In this document: positions 12,570 through 27,133 of the stretch, piece by piece | Position numbering within the stretch: the first letter of the stretch is position 1 | Layout: every line of letters starts with the position of its first letter | Assembly: GCA_963921425.1 (NCBI GenBank) | Contig: OY992839.1 | Span: 9,155,409-9,219,408, forward strand | Direction: 5' to 3' | DNA: 64,000 bases | Source: Dryas octopetala | Taxonomy: Eukaryota; Streptophyta; Magnoliopsida; Rosales; Rosaceae | Position numbers and translations under genes: made by a program | The notes under the pieces: model-generated | Seen by the model: the letters and a program-made list of their open reading frames with translations, nothing else | Database searches by the model: none | What the model was told of the DNA's origin: nothing

Positions 12570-15166
12570 GAGAGAAGGAAAATTATCTCTTCAAACTCTA
12601 CTTTGCTGACCTATGTGATAATTTTGAAGAGTCATAATTGTTACTTTCAAATTTTTCACTTCAACAAAGTCTTAATTCAAACTTCATTAATTTATTATTA
12701 TTGTTTTTAATTTAAAGTAATTTTTATTTATTATTGTTTTAGTATAGTCCCAATGTATTGTAGCTTTTGGTATTTCAATAACAAAAAATTATTTGAAGAG
12801 TGCAGAATAGCCGAGTGAGATTGAGATTGAAGTCCTCAATTTGACAAGTGTGTTTGATGAGTCTCTTGAAGCAAGTATTTCTGATGTGACTCACCAAATC
12901 AAGCAGCCACAAGCTTTTGAAGAGCATGTTTGAGATGCTCTAATAGACATAGCATTTTCCTAACTAATTGGTAGCATGAGTTTGGATCAGTCTCATGGTC
13001 CGACTTATGGTCGCAATCCATGAGCCGAACCTCACCTTTAGACGACATGCAACATTGTAGCATGTATTCCTGTATGATGTTTTTGCAGAATGTGTGTATG
13101 ATACAATTCTTCTCTATTGACTATTTTTTTTTTTTTATTAAAGAAGAGAATGAAAAAATTCGAATTCCACTAAAGTTATGGGTACGGGGTAAAAATTTAA
13201 ATGCCCTAACACTAAGTTAGAAACTCCACCCCCTACTCACTATTATAAATGCTCTCTCTTATTAGTTTCAAATTTTCGGTCAATTGTCAATACTCATACT
13301 ACTTTTACTCTATGTGCAGATGATCATTTAATAGGAGATCAATTTCAAGCAATTGAAAGTTGACTCTCTTACCCAAAAAAAAAAAGGAGAAAGAAATTCC
13401 ACTGTAAATTTCAAGAAACCATTTTTTATATTGTTTTTGTTTGAAGATAGTGATCTTCTATACCCATAGAACATTTGAGTCAAAATCCCACAATGCGAAG
13501 AAGGTGATAAACATGAATATTGGTAGTAACCGTAGTATAGATGAACATCATCTTAATCCATTAGGATGTATTCGCATTGTAATGATGAAAAGGGTTTTCA
13601 GATAATATATTCCTTCTGTTTTTTGGCTATAGATTTTGGTAATTCCCTTGAACTTTGACAAACATATGCTAGCAAGTACTACAAAATCTGAATTGCATGC
13701 ATTGGGCATGGATGCATGCTTTTCTGCAACAAGAAAATTTTCTTTTTCTTTTCTTGCTCAGCAAATAGCACAAACCTTGAGACTCATCTCAGGTTCCGCT
13801 CTGTTCAGGCTTTTCACCTCTTCAATCACAACTCACAAGGCAAGTTGTTCTAAACATAAATTTAAACTATGCCCGTAAATATTTTATTACCTTTTATTAA
13901 TGAGCATGGCCTCAAGTCCCTCATCTCAACTCAAAATCAACTCCATGCCTTCACATTCACATGTATGATGTATCCCACATGCCTAACAGGCAGAAACCCG
14001 ACTAGGCAGTACTAACATACAAAGAGAAGGTACCATTCCTATTTTTCTAGGTTCATAATTCATTAGTTCTTCGGTCCAAGCACCACATTATGTGCCATCA
14101 CAATCAAAAGGGTCTGTTACAGTTTGAGTAAAATAAAAATTGATAACAGAAATCGTTTAAGAAACAGCAACTTCTACGCCACAGGCACACAAGGGGAGCA
14201 CAGTACAGTACAACTTGATCGCACTGGGGCCAGGTTGCTTGGTTAAATTTGGTTCATGTTCAGCTTGGATCAAGAAGTCCTACCCAAGAATAATTTATAA
14301 TTAGCCGAGCTTAAACTCATTCAACACAAATCATACTATTTACCCAAGAAGCATATGTAACAAATCACACAATCTAAGTGTTAAAAATTGGAGGTGCTCT
14401 AGTTTGAGTAGTTTAGGACAGAGGTGCTTTAACCTATTAATGGGTTTTATTGGAGAGTATTAAAACACAATCTTATGAGCAGTAATACATGAAAAAAATA
14501 AGGTAACCAAGAAAATTTACTGCATTCCAAATGGACTCTCTGTACTACACTATACAGTTCAAAAAGATGTATAGTCTAGCCATTCATTAGATTGGTCATT
14601 TTGAAACCCATGAAGGCCCCCAAGGTAAATCTATTTTTTTTTTTTTTTGGTCAACCCCCCAAGGGAAATCATGAATAGAAAATTTGCAGGAACTCCAACC
14701 CAGCTATTCCCCACACAAGTTTGTAATTTCGTTGACCATTCCATTACGCACTAAACCTTTATATTTGTGTTAAAACTCCTGGTTTAACTATCCCTAAGTC
14801 CTATATTGAAGGACAGGCAGACTCAAAGAATGTTTCATTCAAGCAGGCTGAAATCATTTCAGTACATTAGCTGTGTAAGTGAAATATCTGTGTATTGAAA
14901 AAAAAAAAAAAAAACAAACAAAAATGCACGCACACAAAAGGTCCTCCATTGTCTACCTTACAAATGTAAGTGATAAAATGCCAATGTGCACACTAGCATG
15001 TAATACTCAAGACAAAGTGAACATTAATTTTTAGGAATGCCAAGTGAAACTTACACAATGCATTTTCCAGAAACCAAAGGAAAAGGCAAAAGGACAAAGG
15101 ATAGAGGAACCAATATGCAAGCCAATTTGGTTGAAAACTTGAAATGACTGGAGCCAGGAGTCTTTA
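12570..15166. other. intergenic, possible outer MITE and no gene
   Basis: Up to about 12945 this may be the right part of the outer element noted with the neighbouring MITE. The rest is AT-rich, with poly-A/T tracts (13122-13137, 14633-14649, 14899-14915). The 80-codon frame at 13636 has a TTG start and no recognisable domain. The end of this stretch may hold the NFD6 3' UTR. Confidence 0.4.
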
Positions 15167-17117
15167 TCACCGAGGAACTGCAACGTCTAGAGAGACCAAT
15201 CAAGAAATATAGGAAGAACATCAGCAGATGAAGAAATTCTACCGATAAAGAGAAAAAATATGTTTTAGCGGTGAGTAGGATAAAACATGTTGAAAAAGGG
15301 GTGTGGCAATGAAGAGCCTAAGATTATTTCAAGTTTCAAAGGAAAGATGACAACAAACTGCATCATATTTCAGGTCAGGAGCAAAATTGCAACGTCAGTG
15401 GTTCTTTCATAGAACCAGACTTTCACTACCAGACATGTAATAGATGTTTTGAGTACAATGGGAAGATCTTAACTTGAAAATGTCCAACTCTTTTTCTTAT
15501 TTTCCTTTATCTAACCTAGAGAGGATACGGGAACATCAAGTTTATACTGCCTCGCAATACAATATCCTATCTTTTCATAGCTTCCGCTAGCAAAGGTAAG
15601 TGGATTCTGTTATGAACAATGAATGAACGCAAACAGGTATGGCTGAATAATGCTGTCACTTAATCACAGGTGGCTTTAGCACTAGAATATCCTTAGAATT
15701 TCTAGGCTGAATGATGTTCTCACTTAATCACATGTGGCTTCTTTTTTTTTGGCCATGATTACCCAATCACATGTGGCTTTAATACAACAACAAAAAATCC
15801 TTAAAGTTTCTCCCTCCCTACCAACTCACAAACATGAACTATTAGTTATTAACACTAAACAGAGTTTCAAAGAGAAAAATAATGTATTCATGTGCAGCAT
15901 TTTTATTGTAATAAGAAACTGCAATTTCTGTGCATTTTCTATGCATTAATCAACATGTAAGAAATAAAAAAAAAAGAATTAAGAATGATCCTGAAAAGTA
16001 CCACCAAACAACTTAACAGAAGTTTAACTGCAGCAGCTAAATAGCTGATTTAAAATTTTAAACAAGTTTCCATAAGCTACAGAATACAAAGTCCAAAAAT
16101 TCAAGACATGAAAGATTCTTTTCCGTTCAGAAAGTGACACAGAAGGAAAATCCTATGCACCGATTGTCTCACATAGCCGGCCGGCCTTGTCACAATGGTG
16201 ATGCAAGACCTATACCACGATGTAGAAAAATGAGTCAGAAATAGACATCCAACGCAGAAAGAAGATGTAATCAGTGCACCAAATCCACTAGACAACAGGC
16301 AACTATCTTAAGAGCAACTCGTTAATGAACACACTGAATTCCAACCACATAAGGTGCACTGGGAACTTAATTAATATCTAATTTTGACACTGACCCAAGT
16401 TTTGATTCTCGAAATTAATGAGAGAAAAAGAAGGCCGAAAAAGTCTGTAAGTACTGAAAAAAAACAAGGACAACGTTTATTGATATTTCTTTCTGGTTTG
16501 TTCACTCAACTATTCCAAGAGCTAGCAAGTCTTAAATTTACTTTACACAAAAAATAGACAGCAAAACAATCCTAGTTTCTGTTGCCAATATAATTCTATA
16601 GCTACAACTAACGGGAAGAAAGAAATAACAAATCCCAGATAAAGAAAACACTTCAAAAACACAAAGATCTTTGAAAATAGAGAAAGAAAGAAAGTGGGTT
16701 ACCTTGAGAAAGGGAGCTCCAGCAGGTGGAATCGACAGCAATATTGGATTTGAGCCTAGCAGAAGCAATGGCACTGTGAAGTGGCATCGTTGATTCCATG
16801 CTTCCCAATAACGAAACCAACCTATAAAAATCACAATAAAAACAATAACAATTTTGCTTAAATTTACATCTTTATAGGGGAAAAAATGGAGACCCAAAAA
16901 GGGTTGTCCTAAAGCACAAAACTTGTTAACAATGGCTAAGCTGGGTTTTGAAAATATTGTACCTTGAAGCGCAAGGGACGGCTCTGGTGGACGAAGCAAA
17001 TAGAGAGGGCATGGCTGTGGGGCTTAGGGAGGTTAGGGAGCTCTGGCTGAGTGTTCTGGAGCGAGCTGCCATGGACCTTGTGCCAGCTACTAACGCTGAT
17101 CTGCACAACGAAGCCAT
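15167..17117 (-). CDS. NFD6: NUCLEAR FUSION DEFECTIVE 6-like mitochondrial protein
   Basis: Three exons on the minus strand, 17117-16963, 16821-16703 and 15186-15167, close in frame to 97 residues. NFD6 is a small mitochondrial protein needed for karyogamy in the Arabidopsis female gametophyte. The N-terminus (MASLCRSALVAGTRSMAARS) is an arginine- and serine-rich presequence. The conserved core MESTMPLHSAIASARLKSNI with CWSSLSQ sits on exon 2, and DVAVPR-stop, the usual family ending, lies on a 20-nt coding exon beyond a 1.5-kb intron (tctctag|ACGTTG). Reading through the exon 2 donor gives instead about 43 unrelated residues, a plausible alternative isoform. The family is clear; the last exon rests on motif and phase. 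Confidence 0.85.
15642..15785. repeat. degenerate direct repeats in NFD6 intron 2
   Basis: The motif cacttaatcaca(t/g)gtggct occurs at about 15657 and 15719, and a shorter form, cccaatcacatgtggcttta, at about 15761. The first two copies are also preceded by ggctgaat(a/g)atg. Slippage or local duplication is likely. Confidence 0.65.
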
Positions 17118-19395
17118 TTCTTGTTTGGGGGATTTGGAAAAAGAGTAGAGTGTAGAGAGGGAGTGAGTTGAGTGTTGAATGAATGCAGAGGTCGATGAAG
17201 AAGCAGAGGCAGACTCGCTTTAAACCCTACCTGTTGCTGAGGCGCTGTTATACGACACCGTATTGGTCGCACAATACAGCAGCTTCTTCTTCTTTTCATA
17301 ATTTCTTCTACTTGCTTGGGCCCAGACCTGATTGGGCCTGATGCGCCTTGTAAAGTCATTCTTGCCCTCAGGTCACTGAGAATAACTTACAGGCCACCAT
17401 TCCACAATGTTATCCTTATTACATTTAAGTTTTTTTTCCTGATATGACATCACAAAATAGAGATGAGAATGAAAAAAATTTGCATGTGTATGCATTATTT
17501 TTCTCATAATAAATGGTCACATAATTAACATGTGAGGAGATGTTACGAGAGAGTGAATGTGTACACTTGTTACAAGTAAGTTTTTCTCAATGAAAATTAT
17601 TCTCAAATCTCAATATTCAGACCTCTCTTTATTTGTAATGTTACATCACTATCCTTATTACAAAAAAAATTTCTCTTATTCTTAAAATGTTGGCTGAGTA
17701 TAAATGAGACGAGTCGTTTTGCAAACAAAAAATAAAAATAAAAGATAAACATGAAACAAGTCGAACTGTGCTCAAGTTTAAATATATGGCCTATGGCCTA
17801 TGCGGCCTTCTAAATGTACTCCCCATTTGCTAAAAAACTTCCTATCCAATTATTTTTTCTTATCAAATCTTTATTTTGACCCTTCTATTTAATTAAAAAT
17901 TAAACATTAAAAGTTGAAAAAAGAAAGTCTCGAGCACCTGTCCCAAGTCCCAACTCTTCTCCCTCCCCTGCCCCACCCTCGAACCTCAAGTGTTAAACAC
18001 AAACTAGATTTGTAGCTTAAAGCTTTAGACCAAGTAGGACGAAATTATCACAACCTAGAGACATGCTCAACGCATTGATGTGATACCCGAAAACAAGTCA
18101 TTGGTGAGGTTCCTTGTATCACTTATATAGTAAAGATCGACACACTATATAAATACTTTACTAATGAATATGAATTATCTATTAGATCGATAATTTTCCA
18201 AACTTCTAGTCTATATTTAGATTTCGATAACATAAACATTCTTTGTTGTTAGAATATCTGGTTGGCAAATAAGATTACCCTAATCAATCATGTAGCACCA
18301 TAAAATCACAATGTAACAATACATTAGTACAATATAGTCACTTGTCTTAACAATGTAGCAATAAAGCATATAACAAATAGTCTTGCACATGTCTTCATCT
18401 TGTTAGGGGTGGGCCTTGGGTTTTGGAGAAAAACATGATCATAATTATTTAACGAATGAGATGCCACAACCAAAATTTAAAAATAAACAAAAAAATAAAA
18501 ATAAAATTTGTGAATAGCATTTTAATGAACTTAAGTTGAGGTTTTACTTTTACTTTTACATCTCATACGATTGGATTGAGTTTAAATGAAGGGCTAATTA
18601 GAGATAAGTTAATAAAAATTTGCACAATTGCATTTTAATTAATGTATTTTTTCATAATTTTTTTTTAGTTATTATTAACCAAAATGAAAAAATATGAATT
18701 ACAATAAATTAATAAACATATATTACTATTCATTTAGATTTATAATAATTTTGTATTTGACTGTTATGCAACAAAACTGCTTAGCGTTTAGCTCCCGAGT
18801 TTTGGGCTGCCCAAAACTTGAGACTTAAACCCTAAGCCATAAACTCCGAAACTCTATTTTAAACCATAAACCTCATTTATATACAAGCACTATATTTCTA
18901 TACTCTAAACAAAATTAAGGGTAACGTCATAATTTTACGCACATAAGTAATGAAAAAAGATGGGCAAATTGATATTTTCTAATGCACAAAAATACATAAC
19001 ATCATTAAGTGAATTGAACTTAGTAACTAAAATGGGCTGGGCCATTGACTAAAATGTAATTTCTTAAAATATACCATTGACTAATATGAGATAAAAATTT
19101 TTGTATTGATCTATTTGTAATATTAAATTTTTTTATTGATTTTTTTATAATTTGCTATTAAATAAATAAAGATGCATAGTGAAAAATAAAAAAGGTTAAC
19201 ATGTATTTCATCAGGTTAAACGCACCGTTTAAGTGATCATTCGCACGACTCTCGGAGCGACACATGAACACATACTCTGAAACTAGGAGGACCTCAAAGT
19301 TCCATTTTCATTGCTTGCCCTCCTCTTTCTCAACGTTCCCAAATCGAACCCGAGTCGCATAGAAGAAGACCCAACCGACTCAGCCATCATCGGCA
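17118..19395. other. divergent intergenic region between NFD6 and NDUFS8
   Basis: The two genes face away from each other, so both promoters lie here. The DNA is AT-rich with no coding frame of note. A 9-bp-arm palindrome, agttttggg-ctg-cccaaaact, lies near 18798-18818, and a telomere-like aaaccctaa is close by. No TATA box could be assigned with confidence. Confidence 0.45.
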
Positions 19396-22854
<3,459 letters not shown>

Positions 22855-24370
22855 TTTTCCACCAATGGTCCTTTCCTAGTTACCAAACTCGCGCGTTCTT
22901 GACTTTTTGATAATGTGGAAAAATAATAGATCCATGCATGGATCTTAAAGAGGTTGTATTGTTGGTCTGTGATACCCTAATCTTTGTCATTGAGTCATTG
23001 TAAGTGATGAAATGCAAGGGACAGTGTTTCTTTCTGTAAGATTTTTAAACATGTTGAGCATGCTTCAAAATGATTTTTTTAAGTAAAAAGAATGTTCTGG
23101 CATCACAGCCTGTTCATTGTGCTGCACAGTCTCTAACTCTTTCTAAAGATTTACTAATTCAATCATTTGATATTAACGAATTACTCTTCCATTCATGTAT
23201 CGTGTGCTAAGCAACAAATTGTAAGTGCTAACTACCACAAGGATAAAACCTTCCATCTATGCTACATTGCTACTCATAGCGAGACACAAAAATAATGGGC
23301 AAAGTGTTCTTTATGTTGTTAAATGCCTTTTTGATCCGATTGCTTTGAACATGCTTAACATTTAACAATTTAATCACCACCTATATTCTATTCCTACAAA
23401 TTTTTTGAACTTTTCAATTTTATCATTCTCATTTTAAATATTTCTAATTTAAAATAAGAAATTGGTATCTGTCAAAGAGGCTGACCATTAGCTTTAGGGT
23501 TGGGCATATAATCGATTAAATTGATTAAATCGAAAACCAAACCGTATATGATCCCTTGGTGCTAAACCATATCCAAGTAGGGTTTCGATTTCATCAGTTT
23601 ACTCGATTATATGCGGTTTGACAAATGCCATACGATTTGATTGGTTTAAACGCTAATCAAACAAAATCTCTGCTAATCTCATATTAATCAATAAAAATTA
23701 CGTGTTTTACTATGTAAGCTCATGATCAAAACCGTTCATTTTCTAGATCACCCTTCAACGATCATCTCTGTAAAAGATTAATTAAATCGAAAATTATTTG
23801 GTCATGTAGGATGTAGCTGTTATCAAATAAACAAGGAGATTAAAATTTTGACCAAAAAAGAAGACAAAAAGGTTAAAATTAAAACAATTAAAAATAGATA
23901 CTTTGAAATTAGGCCAAATGATACTTTGGTCCTTGTAATTTTTATGAAATTTCCACTTTGATCTTGTTCTTTTAATTTTGATAATTTCAGTCTTGTAAAT
24001 TCAAATCGTTAACCTTGTTTAAATTGATGATGAAAAATTTGGCGTACTTTGCACGTGAGTGGTATTTCAGACATATTACTCTACCTGGATGTCTATGTAA
24101 GTCATACTCGCCATTCTATGCAATCATTTTGGAAAAATAAGAAGTTTTAATATCAAACTGAATATGTTAAATGACGAATATGTGCTTAAATAGGCATCTA
24201 GAGGACTAAATTGTTCGAAATACCAATCATGTGCGAAACACGTGATTCCACGTCAGATTTTCTGTCAACAATTTAAATAATGTTAACTATTTGAAATTAA
24301 TTACTATCGTATAGAAAGTACTGGACTAAAATTGCCAAAAATAAAAATACAGGATCAAATTGAAAATTTT
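22855..24370. other. NDUFS8 3' flank and intergenic spacer
   Basis: A 3' UTR is expected in the first ~250 bp. The sequence gggttgggcatataatcgatt at about 23500 resembles ends of repetitive plant elements (repeated aaaccaaaccg and cgattaaat motifs to about 23690), but no partner end was found. No gene is seen. Confidence 0.4.
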
Positions 24371-25404
24371 TTAGGGCATATTTACTGAACTGAAATCGGA
24401 ATGAATAAGAATCAGAATGAACAGGAATCAGAATGAGCATGAATCAGAATGAGAATGAATCGGAATGAACATAAATCAGAATGAGCAGGAATCATAATAA
24501 GAAGGAATCATAATGAACATGAATCGAAATCAGTCATTCTCATTAACGTATTTACTAACCGTTAATAATAAGAATAAAAAATAAAGTTGATTTCCATAAA
24601 CGTGTTTACTAACTAGTAAGAATCATAATCAAATGAGTTTAATTACTAAAATGCCCTTATACAACATTAATTATATTTTTTAGATGCTGTTTATTAATCA
24701 CAATTTTTTAAAATGATAAATATTCATTTTACTACTATTTATATTTACAATTTTAGAATAAAACTTACCTATCATTGGGATACCACACAAGTGGTATCCT
24801 TAGGGAGAGAGAAAGGGAGAGAGACAAAGAGAGAGAGGAGAGAGATAGGGAGGAGGATGAGGATACCACACTTATAGGTATCCCTGGGACATGTAAGTCT
24901 CATTCACAATTTTAATACTTTTTACAATTTATTTCTATCAATTATTTAATATTCACAATTTTTTAATACATTATATTTCTATAAACTATTTATTAATTAC
25001 AATTTTTAAATGATAAATATTCAAAAAGATGAATATTCATTTAAATATTCATTTTAAATGATAAAATAAAGGATATTTTTTGTTTTTCATAAAAAAATGT
25101 GGGGGCATTTTAGACATGAAAATTTTATTTTGATTCCCCTTCCCTCATTTCAGACTCCCCCTAAGAAATCTCATTCCCCCAAAATCAGGAATCTCATTCC
25201 TAATTTTGGTGGGCCCCACGTGCATTTCTTTTCCCCTCCAAGTTTAGTAAACAAGGGAATGAGAATCATTCTTATTCTCAACTGTAAAGTAAACACATGA
25301 ATGAGAATGTGAATGTATTCCTAATATTAGTAAACATAGAAATGAGAATCATTCTCATTCCATCCATTCACATTCCCATTCCCAATAGATAAACATGCCC
25401 TTAA
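24371..25404. mobile_element. non-autonomous terminal-inverted-repeat element, copy 1
   Basis: The left end is ttagggcatatttactgaa, and the right end, ataaacatgcccttaa, is its approximate inverse. Just inside the left end is an array of roughly 16-bp degenerate units, gaatgaacaggaatca and variants, to about 24530. The inverse motif (attctcattcc) recurs near the right end, so the element can fold. The interior is AT-rich and contains a GA-rich stretch near 24810-24850. No transposase frame is present. Confidence 0.75.
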
Positions 25405-25410
25405 AAGTAC

Positions 25411-26460
25411 TTAAATCATGTTTACTAAATTGGAATCGAAATGAACAAGAATCAGAATAAACAGGAATCGAAATAAACATGAATCATAATGAACATGAAT
25501 AAGAAGGAATCAGAATGAAAAGAATTAGAATGAACCAAAATGAGAAGGAATCGGAATGAATAGGAATCAGAATGAACATGAATCGAAATCAGTCATTCTC
25601 ATTAACGTGTTTACTAACTGTTAAGAATGAGAATTAAAATACAATTGATTTCCATAAATGTATTTACTAGCTAATAGGAATCATAATAAAAATGAGTTTG
25701 ATTACTAAAATGCCCTTATACAACATTCATTATATTTTAGATGTTATTTATTAATCACAATTTTTTAAATGATAAATATTCATTTTACTACTATTTATAT
25801 TTCTATAAACTATTTATTAATCGATTATATTTATTAATCATAATTTTAATATTTGTATTTATTAATATTCACAATTTTAATATTTTTATTTATTAATCCA
25901 TTTGCTAACTATTTATATTTACAATTTTAATACTTTTTACAATTTATTTCTATCAACTATTTAATATTCACAATTTTTTTAATCCATTATATTTAGTAAT
26001 CACAATTTTTTAAATGATAAATATTCAAAAAGATGAATATTTATTTAAATATTTATTTTAAATGATAAAATAAAGGATATTTTTGATTTTTCATAAAAAA
26101 TGTGGGGGCATTTTGGACATAAAAATTTCATTTCGATCCCCCCTCCCTCATTTTGGACCCCTTTAAGGAATCTCATTCCCCAAAATCAGGAATTCCCATT
26201 CCTGATTTTAATGAGCCATACATGCATTTTTTTTTCCCTTCAAGTTTAGTAAATAAGGGAATGAGAATCATTTACATTCTCAACTGTTAAGTAAACACAT
26301 GAATGAGAATGAGAATGATTCTCAAATGTTAGTAAACACATAAATAAAATTTCCATTCCCCCATTCTCATTCTCCAAAAATGATTCCCAAATATTAATAA
26401 ACACAAAGATGAAATTCCCATTCCCCCGTTCTCATTTCCCTTAGATAAACATGCCCTTAG
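25411..26460. mobile_element. non-autonomous terminal-inverted-repeat element, copy 2
   Basis: Same orientation and organisation as the copy ending six bases upstream: a gaatgaacaggaatca-type array, AT-rich middle, attctcattcc-rich right part and aaacatgcccttag end. It differs by many substitutions and small indels, and its left end has decayed to ttaaatcatgtttactaaa. The two form a head-to-tail tandem of about 2.1 kb. Confidence 0.75.
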
Positions 26461-27133
26461 GAAAGTATCATTCGGCCTTAAAATTAACGCAACAGTCCCC
26501 AGGCCCAGCCTTACTAGCCCAGACCCTCCCCCTCCCATCATATATTATTCTTCTTCGGCTCGACGGCCCTTCTTCAATTCATTGCTTCTTCTTCTTCTTC
26601 CTTCTTTTCTTAGTTTCACTCTTCAAGCTTTTTGTCACTTGAAGAGGTTAGTGTATTATTCAGTTGTTTTATTACTTCTCTTTCTTTGTTAATCTCTGAG
26701 TACTGTTTTTTTTTTTTTTTTTTCGCTTTTTTTTTTTAATAATTTCGGCCATGCCCTTTTCATATCATAGATTCTTTTCAAGCTAATTAGGGTTTTGCTT
26801 TCTTTTCCCTGAACTGGTTGTTTCATCATACAATTTTATTGTTCAAAAATCAAAACTGTGTAAAGAAAAAAACAAGAGCTACATTTTCTAACCGTACTTT
26901 CAGCATATATCGAAATTGGAAAAAAACAAAAATTGAGCTTAAGGCAGATTTCGTTGTTTTGTTGAGAAGCCAGAAATTAATGGCGAATGTGTTGCTTGCA
27001 CTAAGCTGGAATATCTCCTAATAGAACAGAAAAACTAAACTACTGCCGTAAATATACAGTATCAGCTAGTATCAGCTAGTATCAGCTGTACAAGATCTTT
27101 ATTGGGTTTTCAATCTTTAGAATCGAGTGAGCA
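26461..27133 (+). promoter_or_regulatory. promoter and 5' leader of the PheRS alpha gene
   Basis: Lies between the element pair and the start codon. It contains pyrimidine-rich tracts (26578-26620, 26706-26739), and a 13-bp unit, atcagctagt and variants, repeated three times at 27059-27090 in the probable leader. A leader intron between about 26645 and 27100 is possible; I cannot define it. Confidence 0.35.

Noticed and set aside
18798..18818. Palindrome agttttggg-ctg-cccaaaact as a terminator or small-RNA hairpin
   Set aside because: The arms are only nine bases with no supporting context in a plant intergenic region.
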